A stretch of 50,423 nucleotides of DNA, taken from Acidobacteriota bacterium. GTDB lineage: Bacteria; Acidobacteriota; Blastocatellia; Pyrinomonadales; Pyrinomonadaceae. The stretch's first letter is position 1; every line of letters begins with the position of its first letter. The DNA lies in NCBI GenBank assembly GCA_003222945.1, contig QHXM01000074.1, positions 1 through 50,423 on the forward strand. The letters are read 5' to 3'. The notes below the pieces were generated by a model, which did not search any database, was not told the DNA's origin, and saw nothing but the letters and a program-made list of their open reading frames with translations. Shown piece by piece: positions 27,098-36,228 of this stretch. The position numbers were made by a program, and so were the translations under genes.

Positions 27098-27946
27098 TCA
27101 CTTACTTGATTCGACAATCTCCGATACGTTGCCGAACGGGTCTTCAATCACAACGCTCTTTCCCTGCTTCCCGGATTTCGAGGCGAGGATTTTGACTCCG
27201 CGCGTTTTCAACTCCGCGCTGGTCCGCTCCAACTCCGTAGTTTCAAAAACCATCATCACAAACGGCGCGGCGCTCGGATACTCGCTCTTGATTGAAGTCA
27301 CGCCGGGCCGGTAATGAAGCATGAAGGCGAAACTCTTATCTTCGTGTCCGAGCGGTAAGTCGAGCGGCAGATATTTCTCGCTGCGGACCACAAAGCCCAG
27401 TTTGTTCGCGTAGAAATCTCTTCCCGCAGTCATATCTGGAATCAACACGCCAAAGTTGTAAACTCTAGGCTCTTTGAACGGTTCGTCTTTAACGATTGTC
27501 TCGTGCATCAGCGAAATCTTTCTGCCAAATGGATCGAGTATGAAGATAGCGTTGCCGACAGCTTCCTTTCGGGGTTTCGTTTCGCCGAACTGAACGTTCA
27601 GCGACTTCATCTTCTCAATAGCCCGATCCAGATCGTTGACCTGAAGCGTGAGACTAACCTGAGTCTCAGTCGCAGCAGCCTTTTGCAATCGCCTGACCTT
27701 GCTCAGAATCAGCTTGAAGTTGTCACCAGTCTTCAACACCACCACTTGCGGATAATCGCTTCTGTCTGCGACTTCAAAGCCCAGCTTGTCGCCGTAGAAA
27801 GAGAGCGCTTTATCCATGTCGTCAACGTTGATTTTTAGAGCAGATGTGTGCAAGAGAACTTTTCCCTGTGATTTCTGTTGCTGCGCGTAAAGAGCAGCCG
27901 CACAAATGAAGAGCATCAAACTAATCTGCAAGAGTTTTGGAGTCAT
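27098..27946 (-). CDS. Secreted protein with two VOC (glyoxalase/bleomycin-resistance) domains
   Basis: The 282-residue protein has a signal peptide (LLQISLMLFICAAALYAQQQ). Two vicinal-oxygen-chelate domains follow, about residues 33-145 (LKINVDDMDKALSFYGDKLG ... FILDPFGRKISLMHE) and 155-278 (NFGVLIPDMTAGRDFYANKL ... VVIEDPFGNVSEIVES). Each ends with the DPFGN/DPFGR motif whose acidic neighbours usually bind metal. The family includes glyoxalases, ring-cleaving dioxygenases and antibiotic-binding proteins. An exported double-VOC protein is less usual, and its substrate is unknown. It is the first gene of the three-gene cluster of secreted proteins. Confidence 0.83.
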   Translation of the reverse strand: MTPKLLQISLMLFICAAALYAQQQKSQGKVLLHTSALKINVDDMDKALSFYGDKLGFEVADRSDYPQVVVLKTGDNFKLILSKVRRLQKAAATETQVSLTLQVNDLDRAIEKMKSLNVQFGETKPRKEAVGNAIFILDPFGRKISLMHETIVKDEPFKEPRVYNFGVLIPDMTAGRDFYANKLGFVVRSEKYLPLDLPLGHEDKSFAFMLHYRPGVTSIKSEYPSAAPFVMMVFETTELERTSAELKTRGVKILASKSGKQGKSVVIEDPFGNVSEIVESSK

Positions 27947-28001
27947 GTTTCATCCAGACCAATAGTTAGAGTTTAAGTGATTCATCGTCCTTCTTCGTTC
28001 A

Positions 28002-28958
28002 TCAACGGTTCGATGAAGACTTGTCCGCTTGATTGCGCCGTACATACTTGTAGTCGTAATTGACGGTCCAAGTCTTGCCGTCGTCGTCTGATCTTTCCGA
28101 GAGTTGCCGGACCGTGTTGGCGTCAACGTTGAAGAACGTCAAGCGCGTGATGATCTTCTTTCCGTTCAGAGTGTACGGCTCGCCTTCGTATCTGATAGCG
28201 CCGTCACGATAGACGCCTGAATAGCGCTGCGGATTTCCGTCCGCGCCTATCCAGTATTGAAACCACTTGACTCCTTGCGGGTCGTAGAAGTTTATGCTCT
28301 TGCCCGTGCCGCCAATCGCGCCCGCCCAGTTCTCCAGAATGCCGCAGCCGTTTGCGAAGCGCTGGATAACGCTCGTTCCGTCCTTGCGTCCCTGCGGGCT
28401 GAAGACATCCCATTCGCCTACCCAGAAATCGAACTGACGGGCTTCTGCGCTGTACATGCAGGGGTTTTTCTTCTTGTCCACCGCGAGCCAAATCTCTTTG
28501 TAGCGCGGGTCGTCGTGTAAAGAGTTCAGGTCCGAATCATTCAGGTCGAAAGAGAGATAGACGAAGGACTTCGCGTCGGGCGCATAAAGTCGTTTGAGCC
28601 ATTCGATGGCTTTATCTTTTTCGTTCATGCGCGCATAGACGCAGGCCAGATTAAAGATCGCCGTTGGATTGTTGGTTAGGCTAATATTCTTCTGAAAGCT
28701 CTCGGCAGCAGAGGCGAAATCTCCTAGTTGATATTGAGCAGAGGCGAGTCTGTACCAGGCTCTGGCGTTCTCCGGCTCAGCTTTTACAACTGCTTTATAA
28801 GCCTCTGCGGCTTCCGTCCACTTCTTCGCTTCAAACAGATTGTTTGCGCGCTGCATGGCGGGAGTGACCGATTGGGCATAGGTAAGAGAGTGTGCGGCGC
28901 AGAGCAGAACCAGAGCGGCAAGGAGCGGCCTCGCCAGAAACATTACAGGTCTGTACAT
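28002..28958 (-). CDS. Secreted TPR protein with C-terminal DUF1579-like domain
   Basis: The protein has about 318 residues from the ATG at 28958 (MYRPVMFLARPLLAALVLLC), which gives a signal peptide and a purine-rich ribosome site (GGAAGGAAG); the frame upstream lacks coding character and overlaps the divergent gene. Two or three TPR units (about 30-115: NNLFEAKKWTEAAEAYKAVV, AWYRLASAQYQLGDFASAAE) are followed by a lipocalin-like domain (about 175-310) with the signature FDFWVGEWDVFSPQG and FYDPQGVKWFQYW. DUF1579 proteins are thought to bind small ligands, and the TPR part may bind a protein partner. Function unknown. It is divergent from the winged-helix regulator at 28999, which could control it. 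Confidence 0.8.
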   Translation of the reverse strand: MYRPVMFLARPLLAALVLLCAAHSLTYAQSVTPAMQRANNLFEAKKWTEAAEAYKAVVKAEPENARAWYRLASAQYQLGDFASAAESFQKNISLTNNPTAIFNLACVYARMNEKDKAIEWLKRLYAPDAKSFVYLSFDLNDSDLNSLHDDPRYKEIWLAVDKKKNPCMYSAEARQFDFWVGEWDVFSPQGRKDGTSVIQRFANGCGILENWAGAIGGTGKSINFYDPQGVKWFQYWIGADGNPQRYSGVYRDGAIRYEGEPYTLNGKKIITRLTFFNVDANTVRQLSERSDDDGKTWTVNYDYKYVRRNQADKSSSNR

Positions 28959-28998
28959 TTGATTTGCTTCCTTCCACAATAGTCGAATATAAATAGTC

Positions 28999-31488
28999 GT
29001 GCGCGTCCCGGCCCTGTTCAGCCCGCAGACCGCTTTTGTATCCAGCCGATTTCCGGCTCGTCTGGACAGAAACCTTTTAGCATTCGAGAACAAAAAAGTG
29101 TCCAAACTCATATCAAAAAAATCTCAAACCTTTGACAAAGAGATTTCGCCGCCCCGTTTAATCCAGACTGGCGAGCGGGCCGAGCAGATTTACAGCTTCG
29201 GTCCATTCTTTCTGGACACTCAGGAGCGCGTTTTGATGAAAGACGGCGTCCCGGTCCAACTCACTCCCAAAGCATTCGACATTCTTCTGTTGCTCGTAAG
29301 GGATCACGGGCGGCTCGTCAGCAAAGACCGGCTGATGGACATGATCTGGCCGGACACCTTTGTCGAAGAGAAAACGCTGACGCAGAATATCTTCACGCTA
29401 CGCAAAGTTCTAGGCACGGATAAAGAAGGCCGGCAACACATCGAAACTGTCCCAAAGCACGGTTATCGTTTCAGAGCAGATGTTGAAGTTGTTTCGCGTC
29501 ACGACTACAAGAGCGCTGAGAAGAAGGCGCTCGGTGAATTTCCTGTCGCTGTTGAAGAGAGCGTGAAAGGATTTCAGGAGGCCGCGACAGAAGAGAGAGC
29601 AATCGTTGATGACAAGAACATAAGGCCACAGCCCGCGACGCTTGCTGCTCAATCTCAAGTAAGTCAGGTCACGCACCTGCCTGAGCCGTTGAATCAATCA
29701 GGCACTGTTCGTCGTCCTGTAAATCGTAGGCTGATTATTTTTGCTTCAGCCATCATAGCCATCCTCGTCATCGCTTATCTGGCGGCGAGCAAGTTCTTCT
29801 TTCCGAGTAGCGGCAAATTATCCGACATTGCATTTCAGAAGATAAGCATCTCGCGTCTTACAAACGGCGGAAACATCTCTGCTGTCACACTCGCGCCCGA
29901 CGGCAAGTATGTCGCTTACAGTGCGATTAACGGCGATATGCAGAGCCTGTTGGTCAGGCAGATTGATACTACGAGCGCCGTAGAGATCGTTGCGCCCGCC
30001 CCCGTTGGCTATCGAGGCATCACTTTCTCTCGCGACGGCGCCTGGGTCTATTACGTTACGGTGGAGAAAGACACCTTCGTCGGCACGCTCTATAGAGTTC
30101 CTATGCTCGGCGGCACACCGCAGAAGGTCTTGCAAGAGAGTGTAGGCAGCCGCATTGAGTTCTCATCTGACGGAAAGAAGATTGCCTTTGTTCACTGGAC
30201 GGACCAGACGCACACGGCGCTGATTGTCGCAGACCTTGATGGAACTTCGCGGCGTCAACTTGCGACTCTCGATTACGAAGACGGATTCTCCGTTAACGGG
30301 CCAGCATGGTCGCCTGACGGAAAGACTATACTCGTTCCGACGCAGAGTTATAACGGCAAGCGTTCCTTCGCCAGCGTCGTCGCCGTTAATGTTGAAGATG
30401 GAAAAGCTCGGACGCTTTTGGGCGACAGGTGGAATTGGATAGGACAGGTGACGTGGCTTGCAGATGGAAGCGGCGTCGTCTTGACTGCGTGGAACACGGA
30501 TTCTGAGATCATGTCCGACCAGATATGGCTGATGACTTATCCGTCAGGCGAAACGCGTCGATTGACCAACGATGTGAACGGCTATTTGGGCGTCAGCGTG
30601 AGCAGGGATGCCAGAGTGGTCGCCGCATCAGAGTCCACTCCTTTTAAGAATTTCTGGATTGCACCGAACGGCGACTGGACTCAAGCGCGAAAGATTTCAA
30701 ACGTGTCGGGCGAACTTTACAGCGAGCGCTTCGGCCTTTCTTCGACGCCCGACGGTCGCATAGTTTACTCGACTCGACAGACCGGCAACCCGGACATCTG
30801 GATTATGAAATCGGATGGGACAGAGCAGAAGCAGTTGACGTTTGAGACAGGCGCGGACTTGCAGCCCGTTGTTTCGCCCGACCGCCGATACATAGTTTTC
30901 GTCTCAAGCCGCACGGGTAAGAATCAGCTATGGCGCATGGACGCCGATGGCAATAACGCACTGCTTCTCACGAGCACAGAAGGCGTGCAGTCTCCCAGCA
31001 TCTCTACGGACGGGCAGTGGGTCTTTTATGAGGGGAAGGCTCAAGGTAAAAACTGCATCTGGCGTGTTTCGATTGACGGAGGCGCGCCCATTCAGTTGAC
31101 TTCGGACACGGCGCTTCTCCCTGCTGTTTCGCCGGACGGCAAGTTGATAGCATGTCTCTTGCCGAACGAAGCGCCCGGACCAGCTAAACTCACTCTCATC
31201 TCTTCTACAGATGGGCGCGTCGTCAAACAGTTTGAGAAGTTAGTTCCAAGAAACACGCCCGCGCTACGCTGGTCGCCTGACGGACGCTCACTGACTTACG
31301 TTGCCATGCACGAAGGCGTCTCGAACATTTGGAGTCAGCCAGTTGATGGCGGAAAGCCTGTACAGTTGACCGATTGGAAATCCGATCTAATCTACCGCTT
31401 CGACTGGTTCAAAGATGGAAGATTATTAGCAGAGCGCGGGACTACAGTGTCGGACGTGATTCTGATACGTGATGCCGGAAACGAGTAA
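28999..31488 (+). CDS. Winged-helix transmembrane regulator with C-terminal TolB-like beta-propeller
   Basis: Up to 829 residues. A CadC-type winged helix (about 64-163: IYSFGPFFLDTQERVLMKDG, WPDTFVEEKTLTQNIFTLRK, ETVPKHGYRFRADV) is followed by a linker, a transmembrane helix (about 244-264) and a long WD40/TolB beta-propeller (about 280-829) with repeated SPDGK/SRDGAW blades (YVAYSAINGDMQSLLV, LQPVVSPDRRYIVFVSSRTG). It is probably a one-component membrane regulator with a periplasmic sensor. The true start is uncertain: GTG 28999 has no ribosome site and lies only 40 bases from the divergent gene's start, and paralogues begin just before the winged helix. GTG 29098 is another option. Confidence 0.88.
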   Translation: MRVPALFSPQTAFVSSRFPARLDRNLLAFENKKVSKLISKKSQTFDKEISPPRLIQTGERAEQIYSFGPFFLDTQERVLMKDGVPVQLTPKAFDILLLLVRDHGRLVSKDRLMDMIWPDTFVEEKTLTQNIFTLRKVLGTDKEGRQHIETVPKHGYRFRADVEVVSRHDYKSAEKKALGEFPVAVEESVKGFQEAATEERAIVDDKNIRPQPATLAAQSQVSQVTHLPEPLNQSGTVRRPVNRRLIIFASAIIAILVIAYLAASKFFFPSSGKLSDIAFQKISISRLTNGGNISAVTLAPDGKYVAYSAINGDMQSLLVRQIDTTSAVEIVAPAPVGYRGITFSRDGAWVYYVTVEKDTFVGTLYRVPMLGGTPQKVLQESVGSRIEFSSDGKKIAFVHWTDQTHTALIVADLDGTSRRQLATLDYEDGFSVNGPAWSPDGKTILVPTQSYNGKRSFASVVAVNVEDGKARTLLGDRWNWIGQVTWLADGSGVVLTAWNTDSEIMSDQIWLMTYPSGETRRLTNDVNGYLGVSVSRDARVVAASESTPFKNFWIAPNGDWTQARKISNVSGELYSERFGLSSTPDGRIVYSTRQTGNPDIWIMKSDGTEQKQLTFETGADLQPVVSPDRRYIVFVSSRTGKNQLWRMDADGNNALLLTSTEGVQSPSISTDGQWVFYEGKAQGKNCIWRVSIDGGAPIQLTSDTALLPAVSPDGKLIACLLPNEAPGPAKLTLISSTDGRVVKQFEKLVPRNTPALRWSPDGRSLTYVAMHEGVSNIWSQPVDGGKPVQLTDWKSDLIYRFDWFKDGRLLAERGTTVSDVILIRDAGNE

Positions 31489-31503
31489 TTCCCGACTCGG
31501 AAA

Positions 31504-32595
31504 TTATGTGCTGAAGCCTGTCGTCAGAAGTTCTTCCGCTGCAACTTCGAGCGCGCCGCCAAGCCCTATGATTAGATTGCCAATGCCTACGCCCAGGTAT
31601 TCGCCTATGCGTTCGAGCGTTCTCTGCGCTCTTATCTCTCCGGCCTCCGCTCTTTCAACTATCTCGACGTAACGCGGCGCGCGCTTGCCCCCCAACTGCA
31701 CGCGGTCGCCCGTGTACAAAGATGAAGCGGCGGAAGCCGAAGCGTACATCTCCCAACAACCGCGATTGCCGCACACGCAAGGCTTTCCGCCTGCGATAAT
31801 CGTCATGTGCCCGAACTCGCCAGCTATTCCTTTGCCAGTGCCCGTGCCACGATAGACTTCTCCACCGAGCACCAATCCTACGCCGATTCCCGTTCCAGAA
31901 CGGACCAGCACAAAATCATTCAGCAGATTTTCGTTCCCATCGCGCAATCTGAGGCGACCTTCATAGATTGCCGCCGCCGTTGCGTCATTCTCGACAATGA
32001 CAGGCACGCCATTGTTAGTCGAATCAGAATCAAGCCGCAGTTTGTCAGCAACGTCAACGTCACGCCAGCCCAGGTGCGGCGCATATAAAAGGCGGCCTCG
32101 TCCTGCATCCGTCGGTCCGGGCACGCTCACGCCTATCACTTTCAGTTCACGCTCAGAGATGCCCGCGCAGAGTCGCTCAATGATTGCACGCACCTGCGAT
32201 AACGCACTTGATTGATCGGCGGGAGTGTCGAACTCTTCCTCAGCGAGAATCTCTCCGCTCAAAGTTGAGAGACCGACTTGCGAACGGCGGACTCCTATAT
32301 TCACGCCTATGAAAAATTCGCGCTCGCCGCAAAAAGATAGACTTAAAGCGGGGCGACCTTGCGTGCGATTCACTACCGACGAAGACGACAAAGACTCTTC
32401 GCGCACGAGACCCGAAGCAATCAGCGGCTTGAAAACATCCGTGACCGTACTTCGATTACAACCAAGTCTTCGCGCAAGCTCAGCCCTCGAAATTGGCTGC
32501 GTTGCGCGCAAGAGTCTGAGCAACATGCGCGCGGCTTTCACCGAACTCGCACTCTCGGTCGAAACCCTGATCGCGTTTGATGAAAGGACAGGCAT
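31504..32595 (-). CDS. ROK family transcriptional regulator 1, lacking part of its C-terminal lobe
   Basis: The 363-residue protein has an N-terminal winged HTH (about 18-70: LLRLLRATQPISRAELARRL, NRSTVTDVFKPLIASGLV) and a ROK sugar-kinase-like domain with the zinc motif CVCGNRGCWEMY. Such proteins repress sugar genes and are released by a sugar or sugar phosphate. The end is odd: YLGVGIGNLIIGL runs straight into GGALEVAAEELL. In ROK regulator 2 (39798-41030), 48-49 residues (the beta-strand and helix after VNVL) separate the matching positions. The gene therefore seems to have lost about 145 bases in frame near 31555-31570. The protein may be unstable. It is the last gene of the GH88/isomerase cluster and is a plausible local repressor. 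Confidence 0.85.
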   Translation of the reverse strand: MPVLSSNAIRVSTESASSVKAARMLLRLLRATQPISRAELARRLGCNRSTVTDVFKPLIASGLVREESLSSSSVVNRTQGRPALSLSFCGEREFFIGVNIGVRRSQVGLSTLSGEILAEEEFDTPADQSSALSQVRAIIERLCAGISERELKVIGVSVPGPTDAGRGRLLYAPHLGWRDVDVADKLRLDSDSTNNGVPVIVENDATAAAIYEGRLRLRDGNENLLNDFVLVRSGTGIGVGLVLGGEVYRGTGTGKGIAGEFGHMTIIAGGKPCVCGNRGCWEMYASASAASSLYTGDRVQLGGKRAPRYVEIVERAEAGEIRAQRTLERIGEYLGVGIGNLIIGLGGALEVAAEELLTTGFST

Positions 32596-32625
32596 AGTTG
32601 TTCAACTTTGCGTGCGAGCTAATGC

Positions 32626-33465
32626 TTAGATGGTTTTCTTATTTTTTTGACTGGCTTCCAGACCAGAGCCGCCTTTATCGAATCCGGGCTGAACGGTAAC
32701 GACTCCGAACTGACGATCTTCGACCTCGCGGTGCGCTGCCATCAACCAGACGAAGTTAATCGGATGACCGGGCACAGAGACGTTCGGGTGAAAGCCTCTC
32801 GGCATAATCACAGCATCGCCATCGCGCACGACACCAACGAACTCCGGCTTGTCCGGGTCAGTGTAAACGAACTGCACGCCGAAAGAGGGCGAGGGCATGT
32901 CGTAATAAACATAAAGCTCTTCGAGAATTGAAGCGTGCTCGTGCGGCGGCCAGGAGGTCCAGTGTCCGGGTTCACTTGTTGTGAAGCCCGCAAGTATGCG
33001 TCCGGCTTCGACGTTCTTGCCAAGCGTGATGTTGACGGTGCGCGAGTTTGACGCTCCGCCCGTCTTGAATTTCAGAGAGCCGTCCTTTTCCACGTCCTCG
33101 TATCGCACGACCTGTAACGGATAAAGGTTTTCAACCTCAGCAGAGCATTCCACCAGATCAACAGAACTTTCTGTTGTGATTTCAACATCCGTGTCGCGCG
33201 GAATGTAAATTGAATCGTAACGACCAATCCTGTTCGTCTCGCCCGCAGCCTTGATCGTGCATTCGCCGGAAAGACAGATCAAACCCGTTTCAAGTTTTCC
33301 TGTTGAAAAGCTAGCGCGCGGCTTGTCCTTGTCCAAGATGATGCGGCCATAGACAAGGTGCTTCATCGCGCTGTTCTCAGGCGTGATTGATATGTGACGC
33401 CCTTTCTCTTTGTTCGTTCCTCGAAATATTATCTGATCCTTTGACACTTCCATTTGCGTGCTCAT
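32626..33465 (-). CDS. KduI/IolB family isomerase (bicupin)
   Basis: The 279-residue protein is a double cupin. The C-terminal half has the metal site WPPHEHASILEELYVYY (two His and Glu) and the later GFHPNVSVPGH His. The sequence RDGDAVIMPRGFHPNV resembles IolB (5-deoxy-glucuronate isomerase of inositol catabolism) more than KduI. The neighbours, however, are a GH88 hydrolase and sugar regulators, with no other iol gene, so it may isomerise the 4-deoxy-5-ketouronate that forms from an unsaturated uronate after GH88 action. That is an inference from context. A GGGA ribosome site precedes ATG. It lies 26 bases after the GH88 gene and 30 before ROK 1, so it is probably in one operon with them. 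Confidence 0.8.
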   Translation of the reverse strand: MSTQMEVSKDQIIFRGTNKEKGRHISITPENSAMKHLVYGRIILDKDKPRASFSTGKLETGLICLSGECTIKAAGETNRIGRYDSIYIPRDTDVEITTESSVDLVECSAEVENLYPLQVVRYEDVEKDGSLKFKTGGASNSRTVNITLGKNVEAGRILAGFTTSEPGHWTSWPPHEHASILEELYVYYDMPSPSFGVQFVYTDPDKPEFVGVVRDGDAVIMPRGFHPNVSVPGHPINFVWLMAAHREVEDRQFGVVTVQPGFDKGGSGLEASQKNKKTI

Positions 33466-33491
33466 ACTTTTTCCCTTTCCATTATTTCAAT

Positions 33492-36101
33492 TCACTTCTT
33501 CGCGTGCTCGTCTAACCACAGAAGCGCTTCGAGCAGGTAGTAATCCCCGTAAGTCAACATCCCATCGTTCGGCCTTGTGCTTGAGCCGTGACGAAGCACG
33601 CCCGCCGGAGTAATGTCCCCCGCGCCGACAGGAGTTAGATAACGATCAATGAGCGATTGTACTATGCGCTCGCCTTCACGACGATAAAGAGCGGCGCGCC
33701 GTTTATCTTTTGTCAACTCAGACAAGCGCAGCAGCCCGCTAGCGATGAGCGCTGCGGCTGAAGTATCGCGGTTTCTAAAATGCACGCCCTCGTCCGCGAA
33801 ATCGTACCAGGGCACGCCGTCTTCCGGCAGTCGGTCCAGCACGTAGCCTGCAACCTTTTCAGCAGTCGCAAGCAGGCGCGCATCTTTAGTCTCATCGTAA
33901 GCGACCGCGAAACCGTAGAGCGCCCAAGCCGTTCCGCGTCCCCACGATGTGTCAGCCGCAAAGCCCTGATGCGTGTGCGTGAAAACCTTCTCGCCGGGAC
34001 GCGATTGGTTCGGAAACGCGAAGCTCTCAGTAACGGAAGAGTGAAACTCCTGGCGGTTATCGCCCGGATTGTAATGCACGGATTGAATCACTGAGCCGTC
34101 GGGTCGAATTAGCCACTCGGATGTTTTCAGAGCGTGCTTTAATCCAAGCTCTCGCCACTCCTGATTACCTGTCTCGCGCGCAGCCCACCACCAGATTTGC
34201 AGGTTCAGCATCGTGTCGATGATGGTGTCGTCACCATTCACACTCCACGCAGCGACGAGTTCTGTCGTAGGATTGTAGAGTTGTTTAAGACGCTCCGCCG
34301 CGCGCAAAGCCCCTTCACGATATTTCGCATCCTTCGTCTGCTCGTAAGCAAAGGCGGACGAATAATAGTTTAGAAATCCAGTGTCGTGGTTCTCGTCCTT
34401 TTCGTGTCCAATGATGCGCGCGTTCCACGTTTCAGCCCAGCGGCGATAACGCTCGTCCTTCGTCTTCGCATAGAGCTTCCACAACTCGCCGGTCCAGAAG
34501 CTGCCCGTCCAGAAAAAACCTTTCTGACTTTTCCACTCGCCCGTCTGGTTATCGCCTTCCGTGAAAAATCCCAGCCCGTTGTTTTTGTCTGTCTGTTCCG
34601 GTTGCGTCTGCGAGATAACGGACTCCCATTTAGCGCCCGTGCGGTCCGCAGCCTGTCGCATGAGTTCAAGGGCTTCTGCGAAAGTCTTGCTTCGCGCAAG
34701 GCGTAGCGTGTCGGGCGGCGCACTTTGCGGCGCTGCGCTCTGTGAGAGAACATTGACTTGCGCAGGATGCGAAAGACGCTCTCCTGTTCCTTTGACCAAT
34801 TGAAGAAAATCCTCGCGTGTTGCGATAGCATTCTGAGGTAAAACCAATGAGCCGTTGCGATATTTCGCAGCAGCAACGGGTGTGCTCACCTTCATGCTCT
34901 CGCTCGTCTCTTGATCCCATGCGGCTAGCGCGTACCATCGCGCCACGCCGTTCTTCAACTCAGGCTGAAGAAGAAGATTCGCGGCATCTTTTCCAACCTC
35001 GTGGCTTGCAGCACCCGGCGCAAACACAGCAAGTCCTAGATTCTGGTCCGGCAAAGCTTCGGTCGCAGTCGCGCCCGTCATAAGTACTTGATGTCCCCAC
35101 GTAGCTTGCCATGCAATCGGGCTTGCGGCTGATGGGGCAATATAAGATTCATCCAATGAAGGCTTGCGCGGCAGCCCCGTGACGAGTGTTAAGCCTTCGG
35201 CGTTCTTCAACGCGATTCGATGCTCGAAGCCGCGCTCTCCGGCCCATTGCGTAATCCGGCTTGTGAGATCAACTGAACGCCCCGCCACTTTCCAACCTTT
35301 GTAGGAGAGTTCAACGATTGAGCGCACTGGTCCGTCGCTTATGATGCGCCAGCTTCTCTCCGCTACGTCAGATACCTTCACGACCTGATCGCCTACGAGC
35401 GCGCCGACAGAGCCTATGCCGAGCGCATCGCCAATCTTGTAGATGTCACGACCAAACGGAGACTCTTCGTGATAGTCGTATTCGGGCGAGCCGAAGAGTT
35501 CCAGATAGAGACCAGGACGGCGCTTGCCGTAAAGATCAATCGCGTTGCGCTGGTCGAAGTAGATGCGCCATCCGGTCGTCTCCGACTCCCAACCCATGCC
35601 CTCGAATTCTTTTGTGAACTTTGCGTGCGTGCGCTTCGGGTAATCGCTTCGCAATCTTTGAATCGCGGCGGAGTCGCCGTAAGCAATCGTCACAACGCGC
35701 ACTTGCTTCGGCTTCAAATCAACCTGAAAAGCTATCTCGTCGAATTTCCCGTCACCGTCAAGGTCGTCAGCCTGCGACGCTAGCTCCGTTGTAGAGAGCG
35801 TGCGCGCGTCTTCTTCGAGCGTTGCAGCATCGGAGGTCGTAACGATCACGTCACCCGCTCTGAAATCCGGCGCGATGCGTTTCAATTCTGCGACGCTGAC
35901 GACTATGTCTTCCTGCGTGCGCGGCTGGTCCGATGGATTTGCGACCGCAAGCTTTATGACTTTAATGCGCGGCATAGCCCACGCTGGCGCTGTCGCCGAG
36001 AGCAACATGCAGAGATAGAGCAGCTTTATGTGAAAGTTCGTCTTCAAGAATATTTTTAGCAGTTTGCGATTGAGCGTAGTAGCGGGAGACGAAAGGTTCA
36101 C
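33492..36101 (-). CDS. Secreted DUF4861-GH88 fusion (unsaturated uronyl hydrolase)
   Basis: Up to 869 residues. A signal peptide (core [16 protein letters not shown], ending near residue 42) is followed by a DUF4861 domain (about 45-440, with [16 protein letters not shown]) and a GH88-type alpha/alpha barrel (about 470-865). Expected GH88 acidic residues are visible: NHDTGF (Asp about 573) and IIDTMLN (Asp about 629), with the [16 protein letters not shown] segment. GH88 removes the terminal unsaturated glucuronate or galacturonate left by polysaccharide lyases, so the substrate is probably a pectin- or glycosaminoglycan-like chain cut elsewhere. The start is unsure: GTG 36101 lies inside an inverted repeat, and TTG 36047 or ATG 36008 would also keep a signal peptide. 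Confidence 0.86.
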   Translation of the reverse strand: MNLSSPATTLNRKLLKIFLKTNFHIKLLYLCMLLSATAPAWAMPRIKVIKLAVANPSDQPRTQEDIVVSVAELKRIAPDFRAGDVIVTTSDAATLEEDARTLSTTELASQADDLDGDGKFDEIAFQVDLKPKQVRVVTIAYGDSAAIQRLRSDYPKRTHAKFTKEFEGMGWESETTGWRIYFDQRNAIDLYGKRRPGLYLELFGSPEYDYHEESPFGRDIYKIGDALGIGSVGALVGDQVVKVSDVAERSWRIISDGPVRSIVELSYKGWKVAGRSVDLTSRITQWAGERGFEHRIALKNAEGLTLVTGLPRKPSLDESYIAPSAASPIAWQATWGHQVLMTGATATEALPDQNLGLAVFAPGAASHEVGKDAANLLLQPELKNGVARWYALAAWDQETSESMKVSTPVAAAKYRNGSLVLPQNAIATREDFLQLVKGTGERLSHPAQVNVLSQSAAPQSAPPDTLRLARSKTFAEALELMRQAADRTGAKWESVISQTQPEQTDKNNGLGFFTEGDNQTGEWKSQKGFFWTGSFWTGELWKLYAKTKDERYRRWAETWNARIIGHEKDENHDTGFLNYYSSAFAYEQTKDAKYREGALRAAERLKQLYNPTTELVAAWSVNGDDTIIDTMLNLQIWWWAARETGNQEWRELGLKHALKTSEWLIRPDGSVIQSVHYNPGDNRQEFHSSVTESFAFPNQSRPGEKVFTHTHQGFAADTSWGRGTAWALYGFAVAYDETKDARLLATAEKVAGYVLDRLPEDGVPWYDFADEGVHFRNRDTSAAALIASGLLRLSELTKDKRRAALYRREGERIVQSLIDRYLTPVGAGDITPAGVLRHGSSTRPNDGMLTYGDYYLLEALLWLDEHAKK

Positions 36102-36192
36102 GCTGGAGGCGCAAAGAGCTATAAAGCTCGCAAAGAAGTAGCTCTAATAGCGCCTTAAGCTTTTTCTTTGCGCCTTCAGCGTGAACCTTTCG
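36090..36192. repeat. 27-bp inverted repeat between TonB receptor 3 and the GH88 gene
   Basis: The arms 36090-36116 and 36166-36192 match at 26 of 27 positions (left arm begins CGAAAGGTTCACGCTG). The 49-base interior has smaller inverted words (AGAGCT, AAGCTC, AGTAGCTC) and CGCAAAG iterations. No T-run follows, so it is not a standard terminator. It lies between two genes of the same locus on the same strand and could stop, pause or stabilise the transcript. It resembles REP-like elements built from CGCAAAG words. Confidence 0.85.
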
Positions 36193-36228
36193 TTCTCACT
36201 TCATCAAGGATGCTTGCAACCTCCAACC

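Noticed and set aside
34370-34876. Minus-strand frame of 168 codons inside the GH88 gene
   Set aside because: Arg-rich, no motif, lies wholly within the well-supported DUF4861-GH88 reading frame.
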